From assembly GCF_047124445.1 (NCBI RefSeq), contig NZ_CP138921.1, forward strand, positions 4,154,001 through 4,218,000: a stretch of DNA of 64,000 bases, written 5' to 3'. Of this stretch, positions 1 through 8,247 are shown one piece after another; positions within the stretch are counted from its first letter, which is position 1; each line of letters begins with the position of its first letter. The stretch is from Shimia sp047124445 (GTDB lineage: Bacteria; Pseudomonadota; Alphaproteobacteria; Rhodobacterales; Rhodobacteraceae). The translations under genes and the position numbers were made by a program. The notes beneath the pieces are model-generated. The model was given only the letters and a program-made list of their open reading frames with translations, was not told where the DNA came from and ran no database searches.

Positions 1-1316
1 TCAAAGCGGTATGCGCGCACCAGCATCGCCAGCAACAGCGGCCCTTCTGCCATGGCAAAGGCCGATCCTGGACACACCCGCTGTCCGGCGGAAAATGGAA
101 TATAGGCTTTGCGCAAGCACGCCTTGCCATTGGGGGTGTCAAATCGGTCTGGGTCAAACGTATCCGGTCGCTCCCAAAGACGCTCATGCCGGTGTAAATG
201 CCAGGGGCTCAAGATCACCTGTGAGCCCTGCTTTACAACGCGTTGGCGGAAGTGTTCCGGACAGGCGGCCTCCCTCACATACATCGGAACCGGCGGATAC
301 AGCCGCATGGCCTCGCGAAATACGGACCGCGCCACGCGCAGTTTGGACAGGGCAGAGAAATAGATCTTGTCAGGCTGGATCACCGCTTGCGCTTCGGCGG
401 CCACTTTGTCCTGCCACTCAGGATAGAGCGCCAGCAAATAGAGCGACCAGGACAGCGCCGCCGCAGAGGTCTCATGCCCGGCGAGAAAGAAAATGGCGAC
501 CTGGTCAATCATCTCCTCGGTTTCAAACGTCAGACCCGTCTCCGGGTCCGGCGTGGTCATGATCTTTGTGGCCAGATCGTCCGGTGCCGTTCCCGCGTAA
601 ATCTGTGCCGCGCGTTCTTTGGTCAATTGCCCAATCAGGTTGCGGATGGTGCGGGCGGTGGCTTTGGTCTTGCGCGAATGAAACCGCGGCACCCATTTGG
701 GCATGGGCAACATCGCGGCGACATTGGCCAGTGGCTGCGCCGCTTGGTGGGATTTGAAGGTCTCAAAGGCTGCGCTGGCGATCTCATGCTCAATCGGCAC
801 GGAAAACAGCGTGCGAAAGATCACATCCATGGCGACATGGCTGCAATGACCCTCCATCTCTATGGGCGTGCCATCGGCCAAAGGTTGGAGCCGGTCCACA
901 AGCGCCACGCCACTGTCCCACATCGCCGGAAACACGCTGCGCAGCCGCCCGCCTTCAAAGGCGGGGTCAATGATCCGCCGTTGCCGCGCCCACAGGTCAC
1001 CGTTGGAGATAAAGATCGACTCGCCTAGCAGCGGTTTTAACCCTACGCGCATCCGCTCCGACTTCGGAAAATCCATCGGCCGTTGTTTAAGCACCAAATC
1101 CACCAAGTCGGGGTCATTGCATAGGTACGACCGAAAAAACGGGGTACGCATTTCGGCCATCCAGGCCCGGTATAAATGCGCTGGCTGCGCGGAGAGAATG
1201 TCCTGTCGAAACAGCTTCAGGTAAGCCCAGAGCGACACTTTGCCTTTGCGCGGTTCGGGCTTGGGCGGGCAAGGGCGCGGGGCCTCGTGGGATGTGTCAA
1301 ACACCAGCACTTCCAT
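1..1316 (-). CDS. Cytochrome P450 (3' end outside window)
   Basis: A cytochrome P450, a heme-thiolate monooxygenase, read on the minus strand and still open at window base 1. Seen: an I-helix oxygen-binding motif (AGHETS), the K-helix ExxR (FREAMRLYP), and the heme-binding loop FSAGQRVCPG with its cysteine ligand close to the window edge. No N-terminal membrane anchor is apparent, so it is probably soluble. The ATG at 1316 is preferred because AGGAAAG lies just upstream; an in-frame ATG at 1379 would overlap the FNR-type box. No ferredoxin or reductase partner is adjacent. The substrate cannot be told. It is divergent from the Crp/Fnr gene and may share its regulation. Confidence 0.93.
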   Translation of the reverse strand, partial: MEVLVFDTSHEAPRPCPPKPEPRKGKVSLWAYLKLFRQDILSAQPAHLYRAWMAEMRTPFFRSYLCNDPDLVDLVLKQRPMDFPKSERMRVGLKPLLGESIFISNGDLWARQRRIIDPAFEGGRLRSVFPAMWDSGVALVDRLQPLADGTPIEMEGHCSHVAMDVIFRTLFSVPIEHEIASAAFETFKSHQAAQPLANVAAMLPMPKWVPRFHSRKTKATARTIRNLIGQLTKERAAQIYAGTAPDDLATKIMTTPDPETGLTFETEEMIDQVAIFFLAGHETSAAALSWSLYLLALYPEWQDKVAAEAQAVIQPDKIYFSALSKLRVARSVFREAMRLYPPVPMYVREAACPEHFRQRVVKQGSQVILSPWHLHRHERLWERPDTFDPDRFDTPNGKACLRKAYIPFSAGQRVCPGSAFAMAEGPLLLAMLVRAYRF

Positions 1317-1378
1317 CAACTTTCCTGCGCAAACAACGCGCGTTTGAATCCGATGTAGAGGCAAAAACAGAGCGGTCA

Positions 1379-1392
1379 TTGATTGTTGTCAA
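1379..1392. promoter_or_regulatory. FNR/Crp-type operator TTGATTGTTGTCAA
   Basis: Two half sites TTGAT and GTCAA are separated by four bases, one base from the symmetric FNR/FnrL consensus. The box lies in the divergent spacer between the P450 gene and the Crp/Fnr regulator gene, about 76 bp before the regulator start. Inference: autoregulation and/or oxygen or NO control of the P450. A similar box precedes nosC. Confidence 0.7.
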
Positions 1393-1468
1393 AAAATCCG
1401 CGCCGGATTTGTGAGACAGCGTTTGTACTTGGCCGCGCCCTTCCCGTGGTCTTTGCAATGAGGATCTT

Positions 1469-2179
1469 ATGCGTTCAACGTCGTCTTCGTCTCACCCCTG
1501 TGGCCAATGCGCTTTCTTTGATCAAAGCGTGTGGCAGCCTGTGGGCAATGGTGCCATGTCGTTTCTCAACAGTGGCTTCACCCGCCGTGAGTTTCAGGAA
1601 GGGCAAGCGCTGTATCAGCAGGGCGATGAAAACCGCGGAGTGTTTTGTGTTTCTCGCGGTCTTTTTGCCATTCGCGCGCACAGCGAAGCTGGCAACACAA
1701 CCTTGCTCAAGCTGGCTTATCCCGGGGACATCATCGGCTTTCGCTCCTACCTCGCAAACGACCGTCACAAAACCGAAGCCCGAGCGCTTTTGCCCTCTCG
1801 GGTGTGCACGGTTGCCCATCGCAACGCCAACCGGTTGGTGCACAGTGATCCCAAAGTGTTGGCGCGCCTGACCGCGCGCTGTGTGGCGGAGATCGACACC
1901 GGGCGAGACCGTATCATTGATGCCGCCACCGAAAGCAACCAGACCCGACTGGCCCGTATTCTGGGCAAGTTGATGCAGGCCCATGGCACGCGTGATGGTG
2001 CCTACCTGCGCATGCAATTGCCGCTATCTCGCACCGATTTGGCTGATCTTCTGGGTATTAAGCCTGAAACGGTGTCGCGTGTGCTCAAACGGTTGAAGCA
2101 GGACGGAGAATTTATTGTGTCCGGGCGCGACATTCGCATGCCGATTACGCAAAAGCATGCCTGCGCTGGGCGGGCGTAA
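1469..2179 (+). CDS. Crp/Fnr-family transcriptional regulator
   Basis: A 236-residue Crp/Fnr-type activator with an N-terminal cyclic-nucleotide-like beta roll and a C-terminal winged helix. The recognition helix contains PETVSRVL, keeping the E..SR residues that in FNR read TTGAT half sites, so it should bind FNR-type boxes such as the one at 1379. Near the N terminus is CGQC. Further single cysteines occur in the core, but the spaced cysteine set that ligates the FNR 4Fe-4S cluster is not evident, so the sensed signal (O2, NO or other) is open. AGGA precedes the ATG by six bases. It is transcribed alone. It could be an Nnr/Dnr-like regulator of the nos genes 35 kb away, but that is inference. 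Confidence 0.88.
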   Translation: MRSTSSSSHPCGQCAFFDQSVWQPVGNGAMSFLNSGFTRREFQEGQALYQQGDENRGVFCVSRGLFAIRAHSEAGNTTLLKLAYPGDIIGFRSYLANDRHKTEARALLPSRVCTVAHRNANRLVHSDPKVLARLTARCVAEIDTGRDRIIDAATESNQTRLARILGKLMQAHGTRDGAYLRMQLPLSRTDLADLLGIKPETVSRVLKRLKQDGEFIVSGRDIRMPITQKHACAGRA

Positions 2180-2360
2180 CCGAAAGCCCGTTTAGCCTGG
2201 AACCCGCTCTGAGCATAGTTCCCGCCCGTCCTCTGGGCGACCGGCTTAATTTGGCAGCAGAGCTGTCCTGTCTTGCGGCAAAAAATTCATTTGCAAACAA
2301 ATGGATTGATCAAACGGTCAAAGTTGTTGAGATTGGAGGGGTTCAATCAGGGGGTTATCT

Positions 2361-3353
2361 ATGAAGATCGTTGGGAAGATGTCTCGTCGGGTGCTGCTCG
2401 CATCCGCATTGGGCGCAAGCGTTCTTGCGTCCGCAGGAATTGCCGCTGCCGAGGCTGTGAAAGTTGCGGCCATTTACACGCTGCCAGTGGAGCAACAGTG
2501 GATCAGCCGCATCCATTTGGCGCTGAACACAGCTGCCGAGCGCGGCGACATTGAGTATGTGTTTTCCGAAAACGTGGCCAACACAGACTATGAACGCGTG
2601 ATGCGCGAATATGCCGAACAGGGCATGCAATTGATTGTGGGCGAAGTTTTTGGCCTGGAGCGCGCGGCGCGCAAAGTGGCCGGGGATTATCCGGAAACCG
2701 CCTTCCTCATGGGCTCCTCTTTCGGAGCCGTGGCGCCAAACTTCTCAGTGTTTGACAACTGGATTCACGAGCCGTCCTACCTGTCTGGCATGGTGGCCGG
2801 TAAGGCAACCGAGTCCAATGTGATCGGCATGGTGGGCGGCTACGCCATTCCAGAAGTGAACCGCCTGATGCACGCCTTTATGGACGGTGCACGCGAGGTG
2901 AACCCGGATGTGAAGTTCATCGTCAACTTCATCGACAGCTGGTATGACCCACCCAAAGCCAAGGAAAGCGCCTTTGCGATGATGGATGCCGGTGCGGACA
3001 TCATGTACGCGGAGCGCTTTGGCGTGTCGGATGCCGCTGTGGAGCGCGGCGTGAAAGCCATTGGCAACGTGATTGACACCTCCGGCGACTACCCGGGCAC
3101 CATTCTGGCGTCCGCCCTGTGGCACATGGAAGCCACCATCGACAAAGCTATCGAAAGCGTCGCCAGCGGCACCTTTGAGGCGGCGGACTACGGACAGTAC
3201 AGCTTTATGCAGTATGGCGGCGGCTCCCTCGTGCTGGACGACAAACTGGTGCCAGCAGATGTGGTTGATGCCGTGCGCGCCAAAGAGGCCGACATCATGG
3301 GTGGCATGTTCCGTGTGAACGTGAACGACGACCGTCCGGTCTCTGACAACTGA
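2361..3353 (+). CDS. BMP-family ABC transporter substrate-binding protein
   Basis: A 330-residue periplasmic binding protein of the Bmp/PnrA family, which binds nucleosides or purines. An N-terminal export signal with an Ala-rich hydrophobic stretch ends near ASAGIAAAEA; an Arg pair (MSRRVLL) makes Tat export possible. The body shows the family pattern including GMVAGKATESNVIGMVGG and a C-terminal YGGGSLVLDD. It heads a five-gene cluster (binding protein, double ATPase, two permeases, deaminase-like hydrolase), which suggests uptake and deamination of a nucleobase or nucleoside. A terminator-like hairpin right after the stop codon would let this gene be expressed more than the membrane parts. 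Confidence 0.9.
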   Translation: MKIVGKMSRRVLLASALGASVLASAGIAAAEAVKVAAIYTLPVEQQWISRIHLALNTAAERGDIEYVFSENVANTDYERVMREYAEQGMQLIVGEVFGLERAARKVAGDYPETAFLMGSSFGAVAPNFSVFDNWIHEPSYLSGMVAGKATESNVIGMVGGYAIPEVNRLMHAFMDGAREVNPDVKFIVNFIDSWYDPPKAKESAFAMMDAGADIMYAERFGVSDAAVERGVKAIGNVIDTSGDYPGTILASALWHMEATIDKAIESVASGTFEAADYGQYSFMQYGGGSLVLDDKLVPADVVDAVRAKEADIMGGMFRVNVNDDRPVSDN

Positions 3354-3360
3354 TTTGGGG

Positions 3361-3387
3361 AAGGCCGATCCTCGGGGTCGGCCTTTT
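3361..3387 (+). terminator. Intrinsic terminator/attenuator after the binding-protein gene
   Basis: AAGGCCGA (3361-3368) pairs perfectly with TCGGCCTT (3378-3385) around a nine-base loop and is followed by TTTT. It sits between the BMP protein stop and the ATPase start. It probably acts as a partial terminator, giving high binding-protein and low transporter transcript levels. Confidence 0.75.
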
Positions 3388-3393
3388 CACATT

Positions 3394-4911
3394 GTGACAC
3401 AGAATAAAGTCTTAACTTTGAACGGGCTGACCAAGCGGTTTGGCTCCGTTGTGGCCAATAACGCGGTGGATCTGACCTTGCACCGCGGCGAGGTGCTGGC
3501 GCTGTTGGGAGAAAACGGCGCTGGCAAAACCACGTTGATGAACATGCTGTTTGGGCACTACATGCCCGATGACGGCACGGTGGATGTGGCTGATGCGTCC
3601 GGAGCGTTGCGCCCGTTGATGCTCGGCCATCCGCAAGCGGCGCTGGCGGCGGGGATTGGCATGGTGCACCAGCATTTCACGCTGGCTGAAAACCTCAACG
3701 CGCTGGATAACATTGTGCTGGGCTCTGAGCCTTTGCGGATGCTCAAACGAGACCGTGCTGGTGCCCGCGCAAAGATCGCCCGCATCATGGAACACACCGG
3801 GCTTCAGGCACAGCTCGACGTGCCCGTCGGCAAGATGAGCGTGGGCGAACGCCAGCGGGTCGAAATCCTCAAGGCGCTTTATCGCGATGTGCGCATTCTG
3901 GTGCTGGACGAACCCACCGCCGTTCTGACGCCTCAAGAGGCTGACACTTTGTTTGACAGCATTGGCGCCATGACCCGCGAAGGGCTGTCGGTGATTTTCA
4001 TCTCCCACAAGCTGCGCGAAGTTCTGGCCTTTTCCCATCGCATCGCTGTGTTGCGCCATGGCGAAAAGGTGGGTGAAATTGTAACTGATGAGGCGGACGA
4101 ACGGATGATCGCGCGCATGATGGTTGGGGCGGACACGCCCGAAACCCCACGCAGCGACCTGGCACCGGGCGCGCCGGTGCTGCAATTGAAAAACCTTTCG
4201 GTGACGGGCCGCTCCAAGCGAGACTCGCTTGAGGATGTCACCCTCTCAGTGCACCAACACGAAATTCTTGGCATTGCAGGCGTGTCCGGCAACGGCCAAA
4301 GCGCGCTGGCCGGGGTGATCTCTGGCCTGAACCAACCCACCAGTGGGACGTTGATGGTGGACGAAACGTCCATCGCAAATCCAACCCCGCGCAAGATGAT
4401 CCACGCCGGGGTCGGCCGCATTCCGGAAGATCGCCACCATGACGGCATCGTTGGGGCTATGACTGTGGCCGAAAACATGGTGATTGAGCGGCTGGATGAG
4501 CCGGAGGTGCAGGCCAATGGCCTGTTAAAACGCGAGGCCATTCGCGCCAATGCCGATCGGCTGGCAGGCGACTATGACGTGCGTGGCCCCGGTGTAACAG
4601 CCCGTGCGCGGCTTCTGTCCGGCGGCAACATCCAAAAACTGATCCTGGCGCGGGTGTTTGAGCAAAACCCGAAGCTGATCCTGGCCAACCAACCGACGCG
4701 CGGCCTCGACATGGGCGCCGCTGCCGAAGTGGCTCGCCGCTTGCTGGAGGCCCGCACGCGTGGCGCAGGCATCGTGTTGATTTCCGAAGACCTCGATGAG
4801 GTGTTGAGCCTCGCGGACCGCATCATGGTGATCCACGACGGCGCCCTGATCGAAGCAAACAGCCGCGATCGCGAGCACATTGGCCTGATGATGGCGGGAG
4901 AACTGACATGA
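3394..4911 (+). CDS. Nucleoside/purine ABC transporter, duplicated ATPase
   Basis: A tandem two-domain ABC ATPase of the RbsA/YufO type. Domain 1 has Walker A GENGAGKTT, signature VGERQRVEI and Walker B ILVLDEPTAVLTP. Domain 2 has a degenerate Walker A (GVSGNGQSA), signature LSGGNIQKLILAR and a Walker-B-like LILANQPTRGLD. This asymmetry is usual for the family, where the second site is weak. The GTG at 3394 is chosen because the upstream codons would be translated through the terminator hairpin; no strong Shine-Dalgarno is visible, so the start is uncertain by a few codons. The stop overlaps the next start by four bases. It powers the two permeases that follow. Confidence 0.9.
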   Translation: MTQNKVLTLNGLTKRFGSVVANNAVDLTLHRGEVLALLGENGAGKTTLMNMLFGHYMPDDGTVDVADASGALRPLMLGHPQAALAAGIGMVHQHFTLAENLNALDNIVLGSEPLRMLKRDRAGARAKIARIMEHTGLQAQLDVPVGKMSVGERQRVEILKALYRDVRILVLDEPTAVLTPQEADTLFDSIGAMTREGLSVIFISHKLREVLAFSHRIAVLRHGEKVGEIVTDEADERMIARMMVGADTPETPRSDLAPGAPVLQLKNLSVTGRSKRDSLEDVTLSVHQHEILGIAGVSGNGQSALAGVISGLNQPTSGTLMVDETSIANPTPRKMIHAGVGRIPEDRHHDGIVGAMTVAENMVIERLDEPEVQANGLLKREAIRANADRLAGDYDVRGPGVTARARLLSGGNIQKLILARVFEQNPKLILANQPTRGLDMGAAAEVARRLLEARTRGAGIVLISEDLDEVLSLADRIMVIHDGALIEANSRDREHIGLMMAGELT

Positions 4912-5984
4912 TCCGCATCGAACCCAGACAGTCTTCCTCGCGCCTGATGACGTTGGGCATCCCGGTGCTTTCCGCCTTTGTAGCGCTGGCGTTGGCGGCT
5001 CTGCCGCTGGCCTTTGCCGGGGCCAATGTCGCCACTGCCTATCAGGAAATGTTCAAAGGCGTGTTTGGCTCCACCTTTGCTTTCACCGAAATGCTGACCC
5101 GCGCCACGCCATTAATCTTCACCGGTCTTGCCGCCGCGCTCGCTTTCCGGACCAAGCTCTGGAACATCGGGGCCGAAGGCCAGCTCTACCTTGGCGCAAT
5201 GGCTGCCGTGGCCATCGGGGCAGGGGCCATCGACGCTCCCGGCTTTGTGCTGATCCCGCTGATCGTGCTCTTCGGCTGCGCGGCAGGGGCCGTTGGTATG
5301 GCGGTCCCGACCGTGCTCAAATCCCGCTTTGGCGCGGATGAGGTGGTGACCACGCTTTTGCTGAACTTCGTGATCCTGATCTTCCTGCAAATGATGCTCG
5401 AAGGCCCGCTCAAAGATCCCATGGGCCTTGGCTGGCCGCAAAGTCCGCCCATTCTGGACCAAGGCATGTTGCCGCCTCTGATGGACCGCATGCGCGTGCA
5501 CTCCGGCCTGATCATCGCGCTGGTCTGCGCCGGCGTGGCGCAATTCATGCTGGCCCGCTCGGTTTGGGGTTTCAAGCTGCGTGCCGTGGGAGAAAACGCC
5601 GCCGCCGCAAAACACGCCGGTATCCGCGTGAACCGTTCCCTGATGAGCGTCGCCATTGTTTCCGGCGCTTTGGCCGGTATGGCCGGTGTGAGCGAAGTGG
5701 CCGGTCTCAAAGGTTACCTCACCGCCGATCTCAGCCCCGGTTTTGGCTATACCGGTATTGTGGTCGCTATGCTCGCGGGCCTCTCACCGGTGGGTGTGGT
5801 CATGTCCGCGCTTTTCATCGCCAGCGTCTTTGTTGGTGCCGACAGCATGAGTCGCGCCATGGGCGTGTCGTCTTACTTGGCAGATCTCGTGGTCTCCATG
5901 TCGTTGCTTTGCGTGCTGATTGGCGGCTTCTTCGCCCGCTACCGCATCGCTTTGGTGAAAACGCCCAAAGGAGAGCAGGCATGA
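4908..5984 (+). CDS. Nucleoside/purine ABC transporter permease 1
   Basis: A 358-residue inner-membrane permease of the branched-chain-amino-acid/ribose/BMP type (YufP-like), with about nine hydrophobic segments. Conserved family stretches are LWNIGAEGQLYLGA and KSRFGADEVVTTLLLNF. The start ATG overlaps the ATPase stop (ATGA), and the stop overlaps the next permease start, so the three genes are translationally coupled. With its partner it forms the transmembrane channel for the ligand delivered by the BMP protein. Confidence 0.9.
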   Translation: MIRIEPRQSSSRLMTLGIPVLSAFVALALAALPLAFAGANVATAYQEMFKGVFGSTFAFTEMLTRATPLIFTGLAAALAFRTKLWNIGAEGQLYLGAMAAVAIGAGAIDAPGFVLIPLIVLFGCAAGAVGMAVPTVLKSRFGADEVVTTLLLNFVILIFLQMMLEGPLKDPMGLGWPQSPPILDQGMLPPLMDRMRVHSGLIIALVCAGVAQFMLARSVWGFKLRAVGENAAAAKHAGIRVNRSLMSVAIVSGALAGMAGVSEVAGLKGYLTADLSPGFGYTGIVVAMLAGLSPVGVVMSALFIASVFVGADSMSRAMGVSSYLADLVVSMSLLCVLIGGFFARYRIALVKTPKGEQA

Positions 5985-6925
5985 TGGACATTCTGCAAAT
6001 TCTGCTGAGCGAAAGCTTCTGGGCCGCCTCCTTGCGCATCGCCACACCGCTGATCTTTGGCGTGCTCGGAGCGCTGCTCTGTGAAAAGACTGGCGTTCTT
6101 AACCTCGGTATCGAAGGCATCTTTGCCGCCGGGGCCATGGCCGGATGGATGGCCGTCTGGCTCGGCGCGGGCCTCTGGGGCGGCGTGTTGGTGGCCGCGC
6201 TCGCGGGCGCTTTCTTCGGCCTGATCCACGCAATCCTAACCGTGCCATTGGGCCTGTCCCAACACGTGTCCGGGCTTGGGGTAACCATGTTTGCCACCTC
6301 GGTCAGCTACTTCACTTATCGTACCGCGCTGCCCAATGTGTCCTCTCCGCCGCGCATCGAACCGTTTCAGCCGCTGGACGTGCCGCTGCTCTCGGACCTG
6401 CCGTTTCTAGGGCCGGTTCTGTTCCAACAAACCGCACTCACTTGGCTGGCGATCCTGATGGTCGGGCTGGTCTGGTACGTGCTCAACCGCACCCCGCTGG
6501 GCGTGGCCCTGCAGGCGGTGGGGGACAATCCCGACAGCGTCGATGCCCAAGGCCTCTCGGTCTACGGCTTGCGCATGGGGGCCGTTGTGGCAGGCTCTGC
6601 CCTGATGGCGCTGGGCGGTGCCTTCCTGACCATGTCAGCCTTTGACGCCTTCTTCTTTGGCATGGTGAACGGGCGCGGCTGGGTCTGCATCGCGCTGGTG
6701 ATCTTTGCCAGCTGGAAGCCGGGCAAAGCCCTGCTCGGCGCGCTCTTGTTTGGCGCCTTTGACGCGCTGCAAGTCCGCCTGCAAACCGAAGTGGGCGCTC
6801 TGGTGCCGGGGCAAGTCTTCCTGATGGCACCCTACATCCTGTCGATCATCGCACTTGTGGTGGCCGCCCGAAAAGCCGACTATCCACGCGCGCTTCTGAC
6901 GCCGTGGTTCAAAGGCCAACGCTAG
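5981..6925 (+). CDS. Nucleoside/purine ABC transporter permease 2
   Basis: A 314-residue second permease (YufQ-like) with the family motif EKTGVLNLGIEGIFAAGA and a later NPDSVDAQGLSV stretch. A longer reading frame is open upstream to 5564, but it lies inside the first permease and codes for an Arg-rich non-membrane sequence. The ATG at 5981, with AGGAGA just before it, is the real start; a second ATG follows at once. It pairs with permease 1 to form the transmembrane unit. Confidence 0.9.
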   Translation: MMDILQILLSESFWAASLRIATPLIFGVLGALLCEKTGVLNLGIEGIFAAGAMAGWMAVWLGAGLWGGVLVAALAGAFFGLIHAILTVPLGLSQHVSGLGVTMFATSVSYFTYRTALPNVSSPPRIEPFQPLDVPLLSDLPFLGPVLFQQTALTWLAILMVGLVWYVLNRTPLGVALQAVGDNPDSVDAQGLSVYGLRMGAVVAGSALMALGGAFLTMSAFDAFFFGMVNGRGWVCIALVIFASWKPGKALLGALLFGAFDALQVRLQTEVGALVPGQVFLMAPYILSIIALVVAARKADYPRALLTPWFKGQR

Positions 6926-6933
6926 GATTTCTC

Positions 6934-8226
6934 ATGCTTGATCTGATCATCAAAAACGCTTCGCTGCCTGATGGGCGCACCGGTGTCGACATTGCCTGCC
7001 AAGACGGCATTATCACCGCTGTTGAAGCTGGCATCACGGCTGAGGCCACCGAGGTTATCGACGCCAAAGGCTATCTCGTGTCGCCCCCCTTTGTGGACCC
7101 GCATTTCCACATGGACGCCACGCTGTCGCTGGGCACTCCTCGCATGAATGTCTCCGGCACGTTGCTAGAGGGCATCGCGCTCTGGGGCGAGCTCAAGCCT
7201 GTGCAAAGTGTCGATGACATCATCCAACGGGCCCTGCGCTATTGCGATCTGGCGGTTTCCATGGGGCTGGGCGCGATCCGCAGCCACGTCGATACCTGCG
7301 ATGATGAACTCAAGGGCGTTGAGGCGCTCCTTGAGGTGAGGGAGCAGGTTAAGGACTACATCGATCTGCAGCTGGTTGCCTTCCCACAAGACGGCGTCCT
7401 GCGCGATCCAACCGCCATGGCCAACACCCTGCGCGCGCTGGATATGGGCGTCGATGTGGTTGGCGGCATTCCGCATTTTGAACGCACCATGGCGGATGGT
7501 GCCGAGTCTGTGCGCCAGCTGTGTGAAATCGCCGCCGAACGCGGCCTTATGGTCGACATGCATTGTGATGAAAGTGACGATCCACATAGCCGACACATCG
7601 AAACGCTCGCCTGTGAATCCCAACGGCTGGGATTGCAGGGACGTGTCGCTGGCTCACACCTGACCTCCATGCACTCGATGGACAACTACTACGTTTCCAA
7701 GCTGATCCCGCTGATGGTCGAAGCAGGCGTGCACGCCATTCCCAACCCTCTGATCAACATCATGCTTCAGGGGCGGCACGACACCTATCCCAAGCGGCGC
7801 GGGCAAACCCGCGTGCGTGAGCTGCGGGACGCCGGCATCACTGTGGGCTTTGGTTCTGATTGCGTGATGGACCCGTGGTACTCTATGGGCACTGCTGACA
7901 TGCTGGATGTGGCCTTCATGGGCCTGCACGTCGGCCAGCTGTCCAGCCGCGAGGACATGGCCTGGTGCTTTGACGCGGTCACGCAAAACTCGGCACACAT
8001 CATGGGGCTGGAAGGCTACGGCATTGCCAAAGGCTGCGCCGCCAACCTTGTGCTACTGCAAGCGCGCGACAAGATCGAGGCCATTCGTCTGCGCGCGGAC
8101 CGCCTCGCCGTGATCCGCAAAGGAAAAGTGATCGCCCGTAAACAACCTTCGGTCAGCTGCCTGTCGCTACCGGGGCGCCCTGAGAGCTTGGACCCGGCCG
8201 ACTACGCGCCCAAGTCGCCCACCTGA
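6934..8226 (+). CDS. Cytosine-deaminase-like amidohydrolase
   Basis: A 430-residue metal-dependent amidohydrolase closely resembling E. coli CodA. Seen in order: the HxH metal motif in PHFHMD (57-59), AFPQDG containing the substrate-contacting Gln, HCDE with the catalytic Glu, SHLTSMHSM with a metal His, NPLINIMLQGRHDTYPKRRG, and a metal Asp in GSDCVMDPWY. In CodA this last stretch reads GHDDVFDPWY; here the residue after the metal Asp is Cys (310) rather than Asp314, a known specificity position, so the substrate may not be cytosine. AGGA precedes the ATG at 6934; an upstream ATG lies within the permease. Its place at the end of a purine/nucleoside uptake operon suggests deamination or hydrolysis of the imported base. 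Confidence 0.85.
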   Translation: MLDLIIKNASLPDGRTGVDIACQDGIITAVEAGITAEATEVIDAKGYLVSPPFVDPHFHMDATLSLGTPRMNVSGTLLEGIALWGELKPVQSVDDIIQRALRYCDLAVSMGLGAIRSHVDTCDDELKGVEALLEVREQVKDYIDLQLVAFPQDGVLRDPTAMANTLRALDMGVDVVGGIPHFERTMADGAESVRQLCEIAAERGLMVDMHCDESDDPHSRHIETLACESQRLGLQGRVAGSHLTSMHSMDNYYVSKLIPLMVEAGVHAIPNPLINIMLQGRHDTYPKRRGQTRVRELRDAGITVGFGSDCVMDPWYSMGTADMLDVAFMGLHVGQLSSREDMAWCFDAVTQNSAHIMGLEGYGIAKGCAANLVLLQARDKIEAIRLRADRLAVIRKGKVIARKQPSVSCLSLPGRPESLDPADYAPKSPT

Positions 8227-8247
8227 AGCCATTCCCGGTGCGGCAGT

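Noticed and set aside
1469..2179. Calling the Crp/Fnr regulator a true FNR with a 4Fe-4S cluster
   Set aside because: Only CGQC is seen near the N terminus; the spaced cysteine set of FNR is not evident.
2306..2321. TTGAT and GTCAA half sites upstream of the BMP protein gene
   Set aside because: The spacer is six bases, not four, so it does not match an FNR/Crp site.
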